A stretch of DNA of 64,000 nucleotides from Aeromonas tecta (GCF_000820185.1 NZ_CDCA01000020.1:62714-126713), one strand, 5' to 3'; numbered from the stretch's first letter, positions 43,658 through 51,154 are shown. Numbers and translations are program-made. Notes: generated by a model not told the origin, from the letters alone.

Positions 43658-43808
43658 GGCAACCCCCTGTTGCATTGCGCTCGTCCGATTGTTTCTGGGC
43701 CTTGGTCACCCGCTTGAAGAGTTCCCGCAGTACCGCGGGGCGCAGTGGGTTACGTGATAGCTCGCGCCACATGCGGCCATTCAGGGTGTTTATCAGTCGA
43801 TTACTCAT
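43641..43808 (-). CDS. Small hypothetical protein
   Basis: 55 residues, MSNRLINTLNGRMWRELSRN onward, very basic (KRVTKAQKQSDER), no domain. The start at 43808 is behind GGAGGGACACGCC; the longer frame to 43859 has no ribosome site. It overlaps the genes on both sides (8 bp upstream, 17 bp downstream). A nucleic-acid-binding role would fit the charge, but that is only a guess. Confidence 0.62.
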   Translation of the reverse strand: MSNRLINTLNGRMWRELSRNPLRPAVLRELFKRVTKAQKQSDERNATGGCHDRDK

Positions 43809-44061
43809 GGCGTGTCCCTCCCAGCAGAACAGCAACCAGTTCCTTGAACGCCCGGTCATCCAAACCGGCTTTCAGTTCTCGAGCCTCCTTGGTGGTGACT
43901 GCCACCGCGGCGCCCTTGGTCTGTGCAATGAAACGGTCCCGATCGCTTCGCCACAGGAAGGCGCTCAGGCTGCCCTGTTGTGAACGTTTACCGGTACGGG
44001 GGTGAGTGGGGCCAATGAAGGTGGCCGGCTCGCTGCCGTTGGCCCATGCGAAATAGGTCAT
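43801..44061 (-). CDS. Small hypothetical satellite protein
   Basis: 86 residues (MTYFAWANGSEPATFIGPTH). The pattern of a 'TYFAWANG.EP..F.GP' start, a middle WRSDRDRFIAQTKGA and the end AFKELVAVLLGG is compact and probably one small domain; I do not recognise its family. It begins with an ATGA overlap with the 52-residue gene upstream. Confidence 0.72.
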   Translation of the reverse strand: MTYFAWANGSEPATFIGPTHPRTGKRSQQGSLSAFLWRSDRDRFIAQTKGAAVAVTTKEARELKAGLDDRAFKELVAVLLGGTRHE

Positions 44062-44216
44062 GCCAGCACCTCCTGGCAGAGCCCAACCTCAACGCGCAGG
44101 GCATCAAGCAAAGCGCTGAACTGCGCTCGCTCTTGGAGGCATAGATCGGTTTGTTCCAGGGCATCGGCAAACTGCTCGAGCAGTGCCTCTAGGCGGGATG
44201 GAGTGGACTGGGTCAT
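44058..44216 (-). CDS. 52-residue helical protein
   Basis: ATG 44216 to TGA 44058 encodes MTQSTPSRLEALLEQFADAL followed by EQTDLCLQERAQFSALLDAL and VEVGLCQEVLA. It is leucine/glutamate-rich and predicted as an antiparallel coiled coil. Both ends overlap neighbours by ATGA, which strongly supports translation despite the small size. No family recognised. Confidence 0.68.
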   Translation of the reverse strand: MTQSTPSRLEALLEQFADALEQTDLCLQERAQFSALLDALRVEVGLCQEVLA

Positions 44217-44749
44217 GCGGCCACCCCCATGCTCGGGGTGCGGGACATAAACACCAGCGACAAGCCAGGCAGGTTAGCGCGGGCTTGGTTCTCGGTATTG
44301 GCGATGACAGAGATAGTGCGGATTCGACGAAGCTCTGCCAGACAACAGGCTCGTTGACGCTGGATCAGGAAGGTGAAGATTTTGGGTAAAGCAGGGGTGG
44401 GGACAGTAGCCATGACGGCAGCCTCCAAGGTCAGCAAATTGTCGCTGCCACAGATAGACGCCAATCTTCTGGTGACAGCCCGGACGAGGTTGGCGTAACT
44501 GGAGACCTTGGGATCCAGCGCTCCTTGCGGAGCCCTCGCCCGAGCCGCCATAACACGGTAGGCACTGCCGACCAGATAAGCCAGCAGCGCCCCTAGAAAT
44601 GAGGGACGAGCACCGACAAAAAACCACGCAAGAGCGTGGGTCGGCTCCAAGACACTTTTCGAGACGCCAATCTCGGCAGCGGATTTTGCCGCTGCAAGAG
44701 GAATCGTACTCCGTTGGACGTTGTGGGACAAGAGTGGAGGGTAAATCAT
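44213..44749 (-). CDS. Host cell division inhibitor Icd-like (Ash family) protein
   Basis: 178 residues. The centre MAARARAPQGALDPKVSSYA and the C-terminal domain beginning ALPKIFTFLIQRQRACCLAE and ending in LVFMSRTPSMGVAA follow the pattern I know from 'Icd-like' or 'Ash family' proteins of P1/P4 and their relatives. The family name comes from P1 Icd; for most members activity is untested. An ATG 44749 overlaps the AntA stop. An internal start near MATVPTPALP, producing only the C-terminal domain, is also possible, as seen in many relatives. Confidence 0.75.
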   Translation of the reverse strand: MIYPPLLSHNVQRSTIPLAAAKSAAEIGVSKSVLEPTHALAWFFVGARPSFLGALLAYLVGSAYRVMAARARAPQGALDPKVSSYANLVRAVTRRLASICGSDNLLTLEAAVMATVPTPALPKIFTFLIQRQRACCLAELRRIRTISVIANTENQARANLPGLSLVFMSRTPSMGVAA

Positions 44750-45525
44750 GTCCGGCCCTCCCGTTCAACATTTGCAGCCAGCATGCTAGAGAGGCGTGCT
44801 TTGCGCTCCGCAAATGGCATGCCTGCATCAATCAGGGTGGCGTTGCTGCGTTCAAGGTAGGCGATCTGTTCGAGCTGATAAGAGTCCATGTGCTGGCGTA
44901 CTTCCCGGCAACCACCATGCAGTTCAGACCAATCCTTGGCATCCACCCCTAACACCAACCGGTTGAGCATGTTTGATTCGTTGCTGTAGTGGTGAGCTTT
45001 GGTTTCCTTACCTGCGCGGGTTCGGGTCTGCTGCAGAGCACGGCACATCAACCCATGGTAGTCCTTGGTCACCTCCCGCTGTGCCTGCCAATGAGCCACC
45101 GCGGCGGCTTGCTGCTCAGGTGCCACTATGGATAAGCGACGCTCACACTCAATGAAGTAGTGGCGAGCCCGCCTTCCCTCATCGTTGCGTTCGACCATTG
45201 CCAGCTCTTTGGCCATGTCGAGCGCAAGATGGTATTCCTTCACTCGCTGCGGGCGTGCTTTTGAGCTCCCCGAATTGGGGGAGCTCAAAGTTTCAACAAC
45301 GGTGTAATCCATTCCCTCGATAAAGCAATACTCCCCGATCCGCTCCTGTACCCAGGTGGAGAAGTCACGGCCCACCTTGAGGAAGGCGTGAAGTTCACGT
45401 GCGTTGACGGCCTGAATCGGCTCTCCACCGATATCTTGCTGATGGAGTGGCAGCAATTCTGACAAGGGATGGCTGTTTTTGGGCAAGGCTTCGCCCTGGG
45501 CAGTGAGCCCATATTGTTCATTCAT
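44746..45525 (-). CDS. AntA/AntB-family antirepressor
   Basis: 259 residues. Residues 38-130 are an AntA/AntB domain (VNARELHAFLKVGRDFSTWV, then FIEGMDYTVV and the KEYHLALDMAKELAMVERND helix pair). The C-terminal half (HHYSNESNMLNRLVLGVDAK to the end) resembles KilA-C-type/ORF11-like DNA-associated domains. In satellites and phages such antirepressors bind or sequester a repressor to induce the lytic or replicative state. It starts 13 bp after the winged-helix-like gene. The partner could be the P2-like repressor next door, which would link the two elements; that is speculation. Confidence 0.85.
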   Translation of the reverse strand: MNEQYGLTAQGEALPKNSHPLSELLPLHQQDIGGEPIQAVNARELHAFLKVGRDFSTWVQERIGEYCFIEGMDYTVVETLSSPNSGSSKARPQRVKEYHLALDMAKELAMVERNDEGRRARHYFIECERRLSIVAPEQQAAAVAHWQAQREVTKDYHGLMCRALQQTRTRAGKETKAHHYSNESNMLNRLVLGVDAKDWSELHGGCREVRQHMDSYQLEQIAYLERSNATLIDAGMPFAERKARLSSMLAANVEREGRT

Positions 45526-45538
45526 GCATACCTCGGGA

Positions 45539-45952
45539 CTAAGCGGCGGGAGGAAGGGGAATGGCTGCCGGCGTGCGAGCGCACAGAATGGCGGCGTAGT
45601 CGTCTGCCAGCAGGGCAGCCTGGCGCTGGTGTCGCCAGTGGTTGATCAGGGCCACCAGCTTATGGGCTTGCTCACGGTCGGCCAGCCAATAGCGCTTGAA
45701 GCGAGTGGTCCCGCCGCCGCTATGCTGGTGCTCAAAGAACGCATCGGTGATAGCTACCCCGTGGTTTCGACGGAGTAGGCCGATGCTGTTGCGCAAGTTG
45801 AGGTCATGGAGCCCAGCTAGTCCAGACAAGGCGCTGACGCCTTGGGCTCCCTGCTCCAGCAGGTGGGTGGCGACCAATTCATACTTGGTGATATGCTGAC
45901 CCTGCTCAAGCTGGGTCGTGCCGTTCGCGGTGCGGCCTTTTTCTTTTTGCAT
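45539..45952 (-). CDS. Winged-helix-like hypothetical protein
   Basis: 137 residues from ATG 45952 (AAGGAG, six bases upstream); the open frame to 46069 runs into alpA and is rejected. After a charged start, ITKYELVATHLLEQGAQGVS and LAGLHDLNLRNSIGLLRRNHG look like a winged helix (the phrase 'LNLRNSIGLLRR.HG' is a recognition-helix pattern seen in phage helix-turn-helix proteins). It lies between alpA and the antirepressor gene and is probably a regulator of the element. Confidence 0.72.
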   Translation of the reverse strand: MQKEKGRTANGTTQLEQGQHITKYELVATHLLEQGAQGVSALSGLAGLHDLNLRNSIGLLRRNHGVAITDAFFEHQHSGGGTTRFKRYWLADREQAHKLVALINHWRHQRQAALLADDYAAILCARTPAAIPLPPAA

Positions 45953-45962
45953 CGTCCTCTCC

Positions 45963-46172
45963 TTACGCAGCTTGGCCTTGAGCGTTGATCCACTCGTGAA
46001 CCTCTTCACATCGCCAGGCGGTGACCCGGGTTCCCAGCTTAATTGGCTTCGGGAACTTGCCTTCACCAACCATCCTCCAAAGCGTTGACTTGCTGAACGG
46101 CAATGGGCCCACCTTGCTGGCCGTGGTCACCAGTTGTGCCTCTCGAATAAATCCTGTTTCCGGTATTGTCAT
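45963..46172 (-). CDS. alpA: AlpA-family regulator/excisionase
   Basis: 69 residues, MTIPETGFIREAQLVTTASK onward. The helix-turn-helix of the AlpA/Vis type is clear: LPFSKSTLWRMVGEGKFPKPIKLG followed by AWRCEEVHEWI. These small MerR-like proteins act as excisionases and operon regulators in P4-type elements. ATG 46172 follows AGGAGAAC; the longer frame to 46382 crosses three hairpins. It stands in the usual place, next to the integrase, and opens the replication operon. Confidence 0.88.
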   Translation of the reverse strand: MTIPETGFIREAQLVTTASKVGPLPFSKSTLWRMVGEGKFPKPIKLGTRVTAWRCEEVHEWINAQGQAA

Positions 46173-46189
46173 GTGAGTTCTCCTGAAAT

Positions 46190-46342
46190 GAAAAAGCCCG
46201 ACACAGTGGTCGGGCTTAAGAGGGATAAAGCAGTATTTGATGATGAATAGGGCTGATTTTGACTTGGGATCCTCCAACGCAAAAACCCGGCACGATGGCC
46301 GGGTTTGGATATGAAAAAGGCCCAATCTCGAGAGAATGGGCC
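46190..46342 (-). terminator. Three consecutive terminator-like hairpins between int and alpA
   Basis: Minus-strand hairpins with T-runs: GGCCCA..TGGGCC (46319-46342 region), AACCCGGC..GCCGGGTT (46284-46305) and AGCCCGAC..GTCGGGCT (46195-46216). The first two end the integrase transcript; the last lies 18 bp before the alpA start and could attenuate the operon, as P4 does with its immunity RNA. Confidence 0.7.
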
Positions 46343-46415
46343 ATGATGGGGAAATCCTAACGCTGGTGTGATAACGAGTCAAGCAGTCGCTTAGCGTGTC
46401 ACCCCCTCCTACCTC

Positions 46416-47624
46416 TTACCCTGCTCTGTGGAAGTTCACCGGACGAACATTGCCGCCCTGTTGTGACTCATAGAAGTCAGCAAGCCATTGCAAGAGCTTG
46501 CGGCGGTCATCCAGGTACTCGGCCCTATGGTAGGCCGCCCGCACCTTATTGCGCTCAGCATGGGCAAGCTGGCGCTCGATGACATCCGGATCAAAGCCCT
46601 CCTCGTTGAGTGTGGTGGATGCCAGCGCCCGGAAGCCGTGTGGGGTGGCAATCCCCTTATAGCCCATTCGTCCCATGGCATAACTCAGGGTGTTCTCGCT
46701 CATGGGGTCAGTCAGCTTCCGCTCGCTCGGGAACAGCAGCTCACAGTGTCCGGTTATCTGGCGCAGCTCCTCAAGCACAGCAAGGGCCTGTCGGGAAAGG
46801 GGCACGAGATGGGGTACCCGCATCTTCATCCGCTCAGCCGGGATCCGCCACTCGGCTCGCTCCATATCGAACTCATCCCAACGAGCAAAGCGAACCTCAC
46901 CAGGGCGGGTCATCGTCAACATCAGCAGGTGGAAGGCTAGGCGGGTTGCAGGGTTCAATGGCTCAGCAGCCAAGCGCCGGTAAAACTCCGGCAGCTCAGC
47001 CCGCGGGAGCGCCGGCCGGTGTTCCTGCTTGGTGGCCCTCAGTGCCCCTTTCAGATCTTGGGCTGGATTGTAGCTGGCCCGCCCGGTCTGGATGGAGTAA
47101 CGCATGACAGAGCTGATCCGCTGCAGTACCCGTCCAGCTGTCTCGGTGGCTCCCCTTGCCTCAACCTTGCGCAGAGCATCCAACATGATGGGCGCTGTCA
47201 GCTCAGCAACCGGCACCAACCCCAGATCGGGAAAGGCATCAACTTCCAAAGACTCGATCACACGCTTGGCATGACCTGGGCTCCAGCGGGCTAACTGACT
47301 CTGGTGCCACTCCCTGGCTATGGCCTCAAAGCTGTGTTCGCTGGCGAGCCGGCTGGCCACCTTGCTCTGCTTACGGGCAAGACTGGGGTCGATACCTTCC
47401 GCCAATTGCCTGCGGGCATCCTCACGCTTAACTCTTGCCTCTTTCAAGGAAACCTCTGGGTAGACCCCCAGAGCCAGCACCTTCTCCTTTCCAGCGAAGC
47501 GGAACTTGAGGCGCCAGTATTTCCCCGACGAGGTGATCAGCAAAAAAAGGCCCTTTTCATCAGACAGCTTCTGCTGTTTGCCATTGAACTTGGCTTGTCG
47601 GGCGGCGGTATCAGATAGCGGCAT
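46416..47624 (-). CDS. int: P4-type tyrosine integrase (DUF4102)
   Basis: 402 residues. The N-terminal arm-binding DUF4102 domain begins MPLSDTAARQAKFNGKQQKL; the core-binding part includes WHQSQLARWSPGHAKRVIES; the catalytic domain shows R in TMTRPGEVRFARW, HxxR in TPHGFRALAST and H...Y in QLAHAERNKVRAAYHRAEYL. This class integrates into tRNA 3' ends. The ATG at 47624 overlaps a TGGGGGTA arm site, and further arm sites lie between the gene and the tRNA fragment at 47886, 260 bp upstream. Confidence 0.95.
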   Translation of the reverse strand: MPLSDTAARQAKFNGKQQKLSDEKGLFLLITSSGKYWRLKFRFAGKEKVLALGVYPEVSLKEARVKREDARRQLAEGIDPSLARKQSKVASRLASEHSFEAIAREWHQSQLARWSPGHAKRVIESLEVDAFPDLGLVPVAELTAPIMLDALRKVEARGATETAGRVLQRISSVMRYSIQTGRASYNPAQDLKGALRATKQEHRPALPRAELPEFYRRLAAEPLNPATRLAFHLLMLTMTRPGEVRFARWDEFDMERAEWRIPAERMKMRVPHLVPLSRQALAVLEELRQITGHCELLFPSERKLTDPMSENTLSYAMGRMGYKGIATPHGFRALASTTLNEEGFDPDVIERQLAHAERNKVRAAYHRAEYLDDRRKLLQWLADFYESQQGGNVRPVNFHRAG

Positions 47625-47772
47625 GGGGGTATCTCCCGTTTTAACTTGGGGGTACATGGCAGACGCTGGGGGTATAAGCCACTACCTCACAGGCCAGGAA
47701 TGGCGCGGGATAGCGGACAGGTGGGGGTACTTTTTACCCCTGCTGGGATTTGTACCCCCAGAGATACCCCCA
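47624..47772. repeat. Integrase arm-type site candidates, right end
   Basis: TGGGGGTA occurs at 47624, 47647, 47667 and 47722 on the plus strand and inverted (TACCCCCA) at 47753 and 47765; variants at 47735 and 47777. Six perfect copies in 150 bp, matched by inverted copies at the other end of the element (30034-30052). Confidence 0.75.
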
Positions 47773-47814
47773 ATAATGGGGGGATGTCATGAGGCTTTAT
47801 GATACGACGAGAAA

Positions 47815-47850
47815 CAACAAAAAACCCGCAAGCCTTACGCTATGCGGGTT
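47815..47850 (-). terminator. Terminator facing the tRNA-Leu fragment
   Basis: Minus-strand hairpin AACCCGCA / TGCGGGTT (12-base loop) followed by TTTTTTGTTG, about 35 bp beyond the tRNA 3' end at 47886. Confidence 0.75.
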
Positions 47851-47885
47851 TCTGGTCTGCCGTGATACGGCATGAAACTGTAATA

Positions 47886-47938
47886 TGGTGCCCGGGGTCG
47901 GACTCGAACCGACACGTCTTTCAACGGCGGATTTTGAA
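47886..47938 (-). tRNA. tRNA-Leu(CAA) 3' fragment, shared attachment site
   Basis: Read on the minus strand: anticodon loop TTCAAAA with CAA, the 3' anticodon stem TCCGC, a long variable arm (CGTTGAAAGACG), a paired T-arm GTCGG-TTCGAGT-CCGAC, the acceptor 3' strand CCCGGGC, A and CCA. The 5' half is absent: the flanking GATGG does not pair with the anticodon stem. Elements using tRNA genes leave such 3' copies as att sites. It serves as the border between the satellite on the left and the P2-like prophage on the right. A functional tRNA is not possible from this copy. Confidence 0.85.
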
Positions 47939-48007
47939 ACCATCGCAAGCCGCTATGAATCAATGAGTTGCCGTGTTTTCACTGGTTTGCTTGGGGATGG
48001 ATGTGGC

Positions 48008-49060
48008 TTATTGGGTGTCGCTGGTGAGCGCTGCCGCCATTTTGCCGCCATCTTTCAGCGCGGTGATCGGGTTGAGTTTGACTGCATCCTCGAGGTGGTC
48101 CGGGGCGAAGTGGGCGTATCGCATGGTCATTTTGATGTCGGTGTGACCGAGGATGCGTTGCAGCACCAGGATGTTGCCACCACCCATCATGAAGTGACTG
48201 GCGAAGGTGTGGCGAAGCACATGGGTGCGTTGGCCGGTCGGCAAGGTGATCCCAGCGCGGCGCAGCGCCTTCTCAAACTCGGCGTAGCAGTCACCGAACA
48301 GGCGACCGGTGCGCTTGGGCAGCAGCGCCAGTAACCAGCCGGCCACCGGCACGGTGCGATTCTTCTTACCCTTGGTGCGGGTGAAGGTCAGCCGCCCGAT
48401 GCCGACCTGTGAGCGAGCCAGCTTTTCTATCTCGGACCAACGCGCCCCAGTCGAGAGGCACAGCATCACGATGATCCACAAGTCTTTCAGTCCCGCGCAG
48501 GCCGCCAGTAGCTGCTCGATTTCATCCTGATTCAGGAATGCCAGCTCGGATTCTTGCACCTTGTACTGGCGCAGCACCTCCAGCGGGTTGCCGTGGGCCC
48601 ACTCACCCAGACGGCCAAGTTCATTGAACACGGCCTGCAGGTAGAGTAGTTCACGATTGATGGTGGTCGGGGATACTTGCTTACGCTGACCGGGCACATA
48701 AAGCTCGCCTGCCAGCCGCCGCTCGCGGTAGGCCGCAAACTGCTGGGCAGTGAACTCGGTCGCCAAGGGATTACCTAGCGCATCAGCCAGCCAAATCAGC
48801 TTGTCACGACGCCGGTCGCCATCCGTCAGGGTTTGGCCGTGGCGACCATACCAAAGCGCCACAAGGTCGTTCAGCCGCCGCTCATCCACATTCCCCGCCT
48901 CTGGCTGTTGCCAGGGCTGGGCCAGCATGTGCTTTTCCCACGCCAAGGCTTCGCCCCTAGTGGCGAAGCGCTTGCGTTTGCGAGGGCCATCTCGGCCTTG
49001 GGGGTAAACCTCAGCCAGCCAGAGCTTGGGCTTGCCGTCATCGAGTTTGCGAACTGTCAT
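48008..49060 (-). CDS. int: P2-like tyrosine integrase
   Basis: 350 residues. N-terminal SAM-like region (FATRGEALAWEKHMLAQPWQ), then the catalytic residues R in CLSTGARWSEIEKL, K in TKGKKNRTVPV, HxxR in THVLRHTFASHF and H/Y in LGHTDIKMTMRYAH. The 3' end points to the tRNA fragment 70 bp away, the P2 arrangement (repressor, int, att). It overlaps the BRCT gene by four bases (ATGA), so its expression is tied to the repressor-side transcript. Confidence 0.95.
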   Translation of the reverse strand: MTVRKLDDGKPKLWLAEVYPQGRDGPRKRKRFATRGEALAWEKHMLAQPWQQPEAGNVDERRLNDLVALWYGRHGQTLTDGDRRRDKLIWLADALGNPLATEFTAQQFAAYRERRLAGELYVPGQRKQVSPTTINRELLYLQAVFNELGRLGEWAHGNPLEVLRQYKVQESELAFLNQDEIEQLLAACAGLKDLWIIVMLCLSTGARWSEIEKLARSQVGIGRLTFTRTKGKKNRTVPVAGWLLALLPKRTGRLFGDCYAEFEKALRRAGITLPTGQRTHVLRHTFASHFMMGGGNILVLQRILGHTDIKMTMRYAHFAPDHLEDAVKLNPITALKDGGKMAAALTSDTQ

Positions 49061-50304
49061 ACTGTTTCAAGTTGATGAGACTGCTCAAATAGGCCATCTC
49101 GCTCAAATGGGTTGTAAATCTCTATGGAGGACGAACCATCTGGGAGTGTTATTGTCCGCGTGAAGCTTCCATTTTGGAGAAGAGCGACAAATTCTACCTG
49201 CGTAATGGCTATTCGCTCAATCTCGACCAAACGCTCGCCATCAGGCTGAGAGACGGCGATCGTTACAGTTCCCTCATCATAGGCTTGAGAGTTAATGGCT
49301 AAAGGGACCCGGTCTTGTGTTCGCTCACCCTGAGTAGAACTGGCATTATTCCTACGCAGAACTCCAGTAAATTCGCCCTCTATACGGTCAACTGTGTCAT
49401 AGCCAGCCGGGGTTGAAAACTTAACGGATAGTACTCTCTCATTCGTCATTTTTACAAATTCAGACCATGGGCCTCTATGGCCTGAGACGTGACTACAAAT
49501 TAGCTCGCCACCGATAAAGTTAAAGGCGTGGCCTTGAGTCCAAACACTCTTTGAGATCTTTTCTTTTGGCTTGTCTGAGTTAGATGTGGATATAGCAGTA
49601 AACTTAATATCCAAAGATGGTCGGTGAGCCTCATGAACACAAAAACGCCATCCAGCAGCATAGCTGTCAATGAAACGAGCGATGAGGCATTGCCGTCTTG
49701 GCAAAGTGCGCCATGTTGTAAACGTGTCACGAATGTAATCTATGTCATTACTTGGCTCATTGTCTGTAGAACCCATTATGAGATCATATTCGCCGACCTC
49801 CGGGAGCTCACCAATAGTAATGAGGTTGATGAACTGCTGCTCGGTTAATGCGAGAGCACCAGCATCACGCGCTTTTGCTGTTTTAGTAGGGCCTGCGTTG
49901 GGACCGCAACAGAGATACGAGAGCCGCTTTGTAACGTCTTTCTTGATAGTTAGGCCAGCACTTTCAGCTTGAGCCTCTAACCGATCTCTATCCGATTTTG
50001 AGAATCCGGTGAATGCAATTTCAGCTTTTCCAGTAGATTGTTTAGGCCGGGTTTTCGAAGCCCTTGATTGAGATGAATCGAGCAGTGATGGAACATCTGC
50101 AGAAAGTAATTCATTTTCGCTGTTAAACATCGCCAAGATTCTATCAATACGAAAAGTTCTGAACTGTTTCTTGGGTAAAGCAACACCTTGTAAATGATGG
50201 TCGCTGACACTGATATTAACAACATGATAGCCTTCAATGTCTCCATCTGATTTTTCGTAGATGAAGAATGCCTCTTTGTCAATTATCTTGCTGTTGTCAA
50301 ACAT
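49057..50304 (-). CDS. BRCT-domain protein inserted between repressor and integrase
   Basis: 415 residues. Residues 1-60 (FFIYEKSDGDIEGYHVVNIS ... FRTFRIDRILAMF) look like a WYL-type or related small beta domain. Residues about 90-165 form a BRCT domain like that of bacterial DNA ligase (KAEIAFTGFSKSDRDRLEAQ, then GLTIKKDVTKRLSYLCCGPN and KARDAGALALTEQQFINLI). The remaining 240 residues are unassigned. It is AT-richer than int and cI, and P2 has no gene here, so it is an added cargo gene that exploits the lysogenic transcript. A role in phage exclusion or DNA-damage sensing is possible but unproven. Confidence 0.82.
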   Translation of the reverse strand: MFDNSKIIDKEAFFIYEKSDGDIEGYHVVNISVSDHHLQGVALPKKQFRTFRIDRILAMFNSENELLSADVPSLLDSSQSRASKTRPKQSTGKAEIAFTGFSKSDRDRLEAQAESAGLTIKKDVTKRLSYLCCGPNAGPTKTAKARDAGALALTEQQFINLITIGELPEVGEYDLIMGSTDNEPSNDIDYIRDTFTTWRTLPRRQCLIARFIDSYAAGWRFCVHEAHRPSLDIKFTAISTSNSDKPKEKISKSVWTQGHAFNFIGGELICSHVSGHRGPWSEFVKMTNERVLSVKFSTPAGYDTVDRIEGEFTGVLRRNNASSTQGERTQDRVPLAINSQAYDEGTVTIAVSQPDGERLVEIERIAITQVEFVALLQNGSFTRTITLPDGSSSIEIYNPFERDGLFEQSHQLETV

Positions 50305-50376
50305 TGTAACTCCCTTTAAATGAAACCCATTGAGTTAACTAGCTATAGAGCTAAGGCTATCAACCAACTTCAATTA

Positions 50377-50400
50377 GCAAAAAGGGCGCTCTAGCGCCCT
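50377..50400 (-). terminator. Terminator after cI
   Basis: GGGCGCT / AGCGCCC with a two-base loop and TTTTT on the minus strand, beginning inside the cI stop codon. It would cut transcription from cI into the BRCT gene, unless the repressor-side message reads through. Confidence 0.85.
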
Positions 50401-51049
50401 ATCGTTTTCTAAATATCCGGTGCTCAACCATCACACCGATGATCTCGATGTGCTGCCGGTCGGAGTGCATGGGCGGGTAATCGTCATTGAGCGGTACCAG
50501 CTCAAACACCTCTTGCCCATTCTCATCAATGCCGCGGGGCCGGTACTTCTTGAAGGTGGCCTCTTCACCACCGTTCTTGGCCACGACATAGTCGCCAGGG
50601 CGAGGTGACTCATCAGGGTCAACGATGATCAGGTCCCCCTCATTGAAGAACGGGGTCATGGAATTGCCGCGCAACCAAAGGCCAAACCCGCAAGGGCCAA
50701 CGTCGACACTGGCAGACACATACTCAACATTGCCATCGAAAGTTGTGGCCTGCTCACACACCTCCCGCCAATTACCAGCCTGGACATAACTCAGGATCGG
50801 TACCCGATTTCCTTGAGGGATCACTGCTGGTTCGACGTTTGAAAGCTCGGGCGAGCCTTTCCCCGTTGAAAGCCAGTGAGGGGATACCCCAAACACTTTC
50901 GCAAGTGCAATCAGATAATCCCCGCTGGGTGAATGCTCACCACTTTCCCATTGCGATACCGAAGCCCTGCTAGCTCCAACAAGCTCACCCAGCTTTTGCT
51001 GGGTAAGTCCTTGTTTCTTCCTTAGTTCTTTGATGCGTTCACTTTTCAT
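50399..51049 (-). CDS. CI-like repressor with LexA/S24 peptidase domain
   Basis: 216 residues. N-terminal Cro/CI HTH (IKELRKKQGLTQQKLGELVG, ASRASVSQWESGEHSP); C-terminal S24 self-cleaving domain with the cleavage pair in YVQAGNW, the catalytic serine in RGNSMTPFF and lysine in YVVAKNGGEEA. ATG 51049 touches an operator. RecA-stimulated cleavage of this repressor would make the prophage SOS-inducible, unlike P2 itself, whose C repressor lacks the peptidase. Confidence 0.93.
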   Translation of the reverse strand: MKSERIKELRKKQGLTQQKLGELVGASRASVSQWESGEHSPSGDYLIALAKVFGVSPHWLSTGKGSPELSNVEPAVIPQGNRVPILSYVQAGNWREVCEQATTFDGNVEYVSASVDVGPCGFGLWLRGNSMTPFFNEGDLIIVDPDESPRPGDYVVAKNGGEEATFKKYRPRGIDENGQEVFELVPLNDDYPPMHSDRQHIEIIGVMVEHRIFRKR

Positions 51050-51050
51050 G

Positions 51051-51154
51051 TTTAGCACTCTAAACAAAACAATGTCAAAAGTGCTTGCGCCAAATGTTAA
51101 GCGGTCTTACCATCGCAAAACGTAAGTAGTTTTGACACTGTTAAGCAGTCTGAC
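51051..51154. promoter_or_regulatory. cI-cro operator region
   Basis: Three related sites: the perfect palindrome GTTTAG-cact-CTAAAC (51051-51066) at the cI start, GTTAAGCGGTCTTAC (51096-51110) and GTTAAGCAGTCTGAC (51140-51154). They lie between divergent cI and cro, as in a lambda-type switch. Confidence 0.7.

Noticed and set aside
47885-48334. 149-codon plus-strand frame starting at the tRNA fragment
   Set aside because: It reads the tRNA fragment and then the antisense of the integrase; not a gene.
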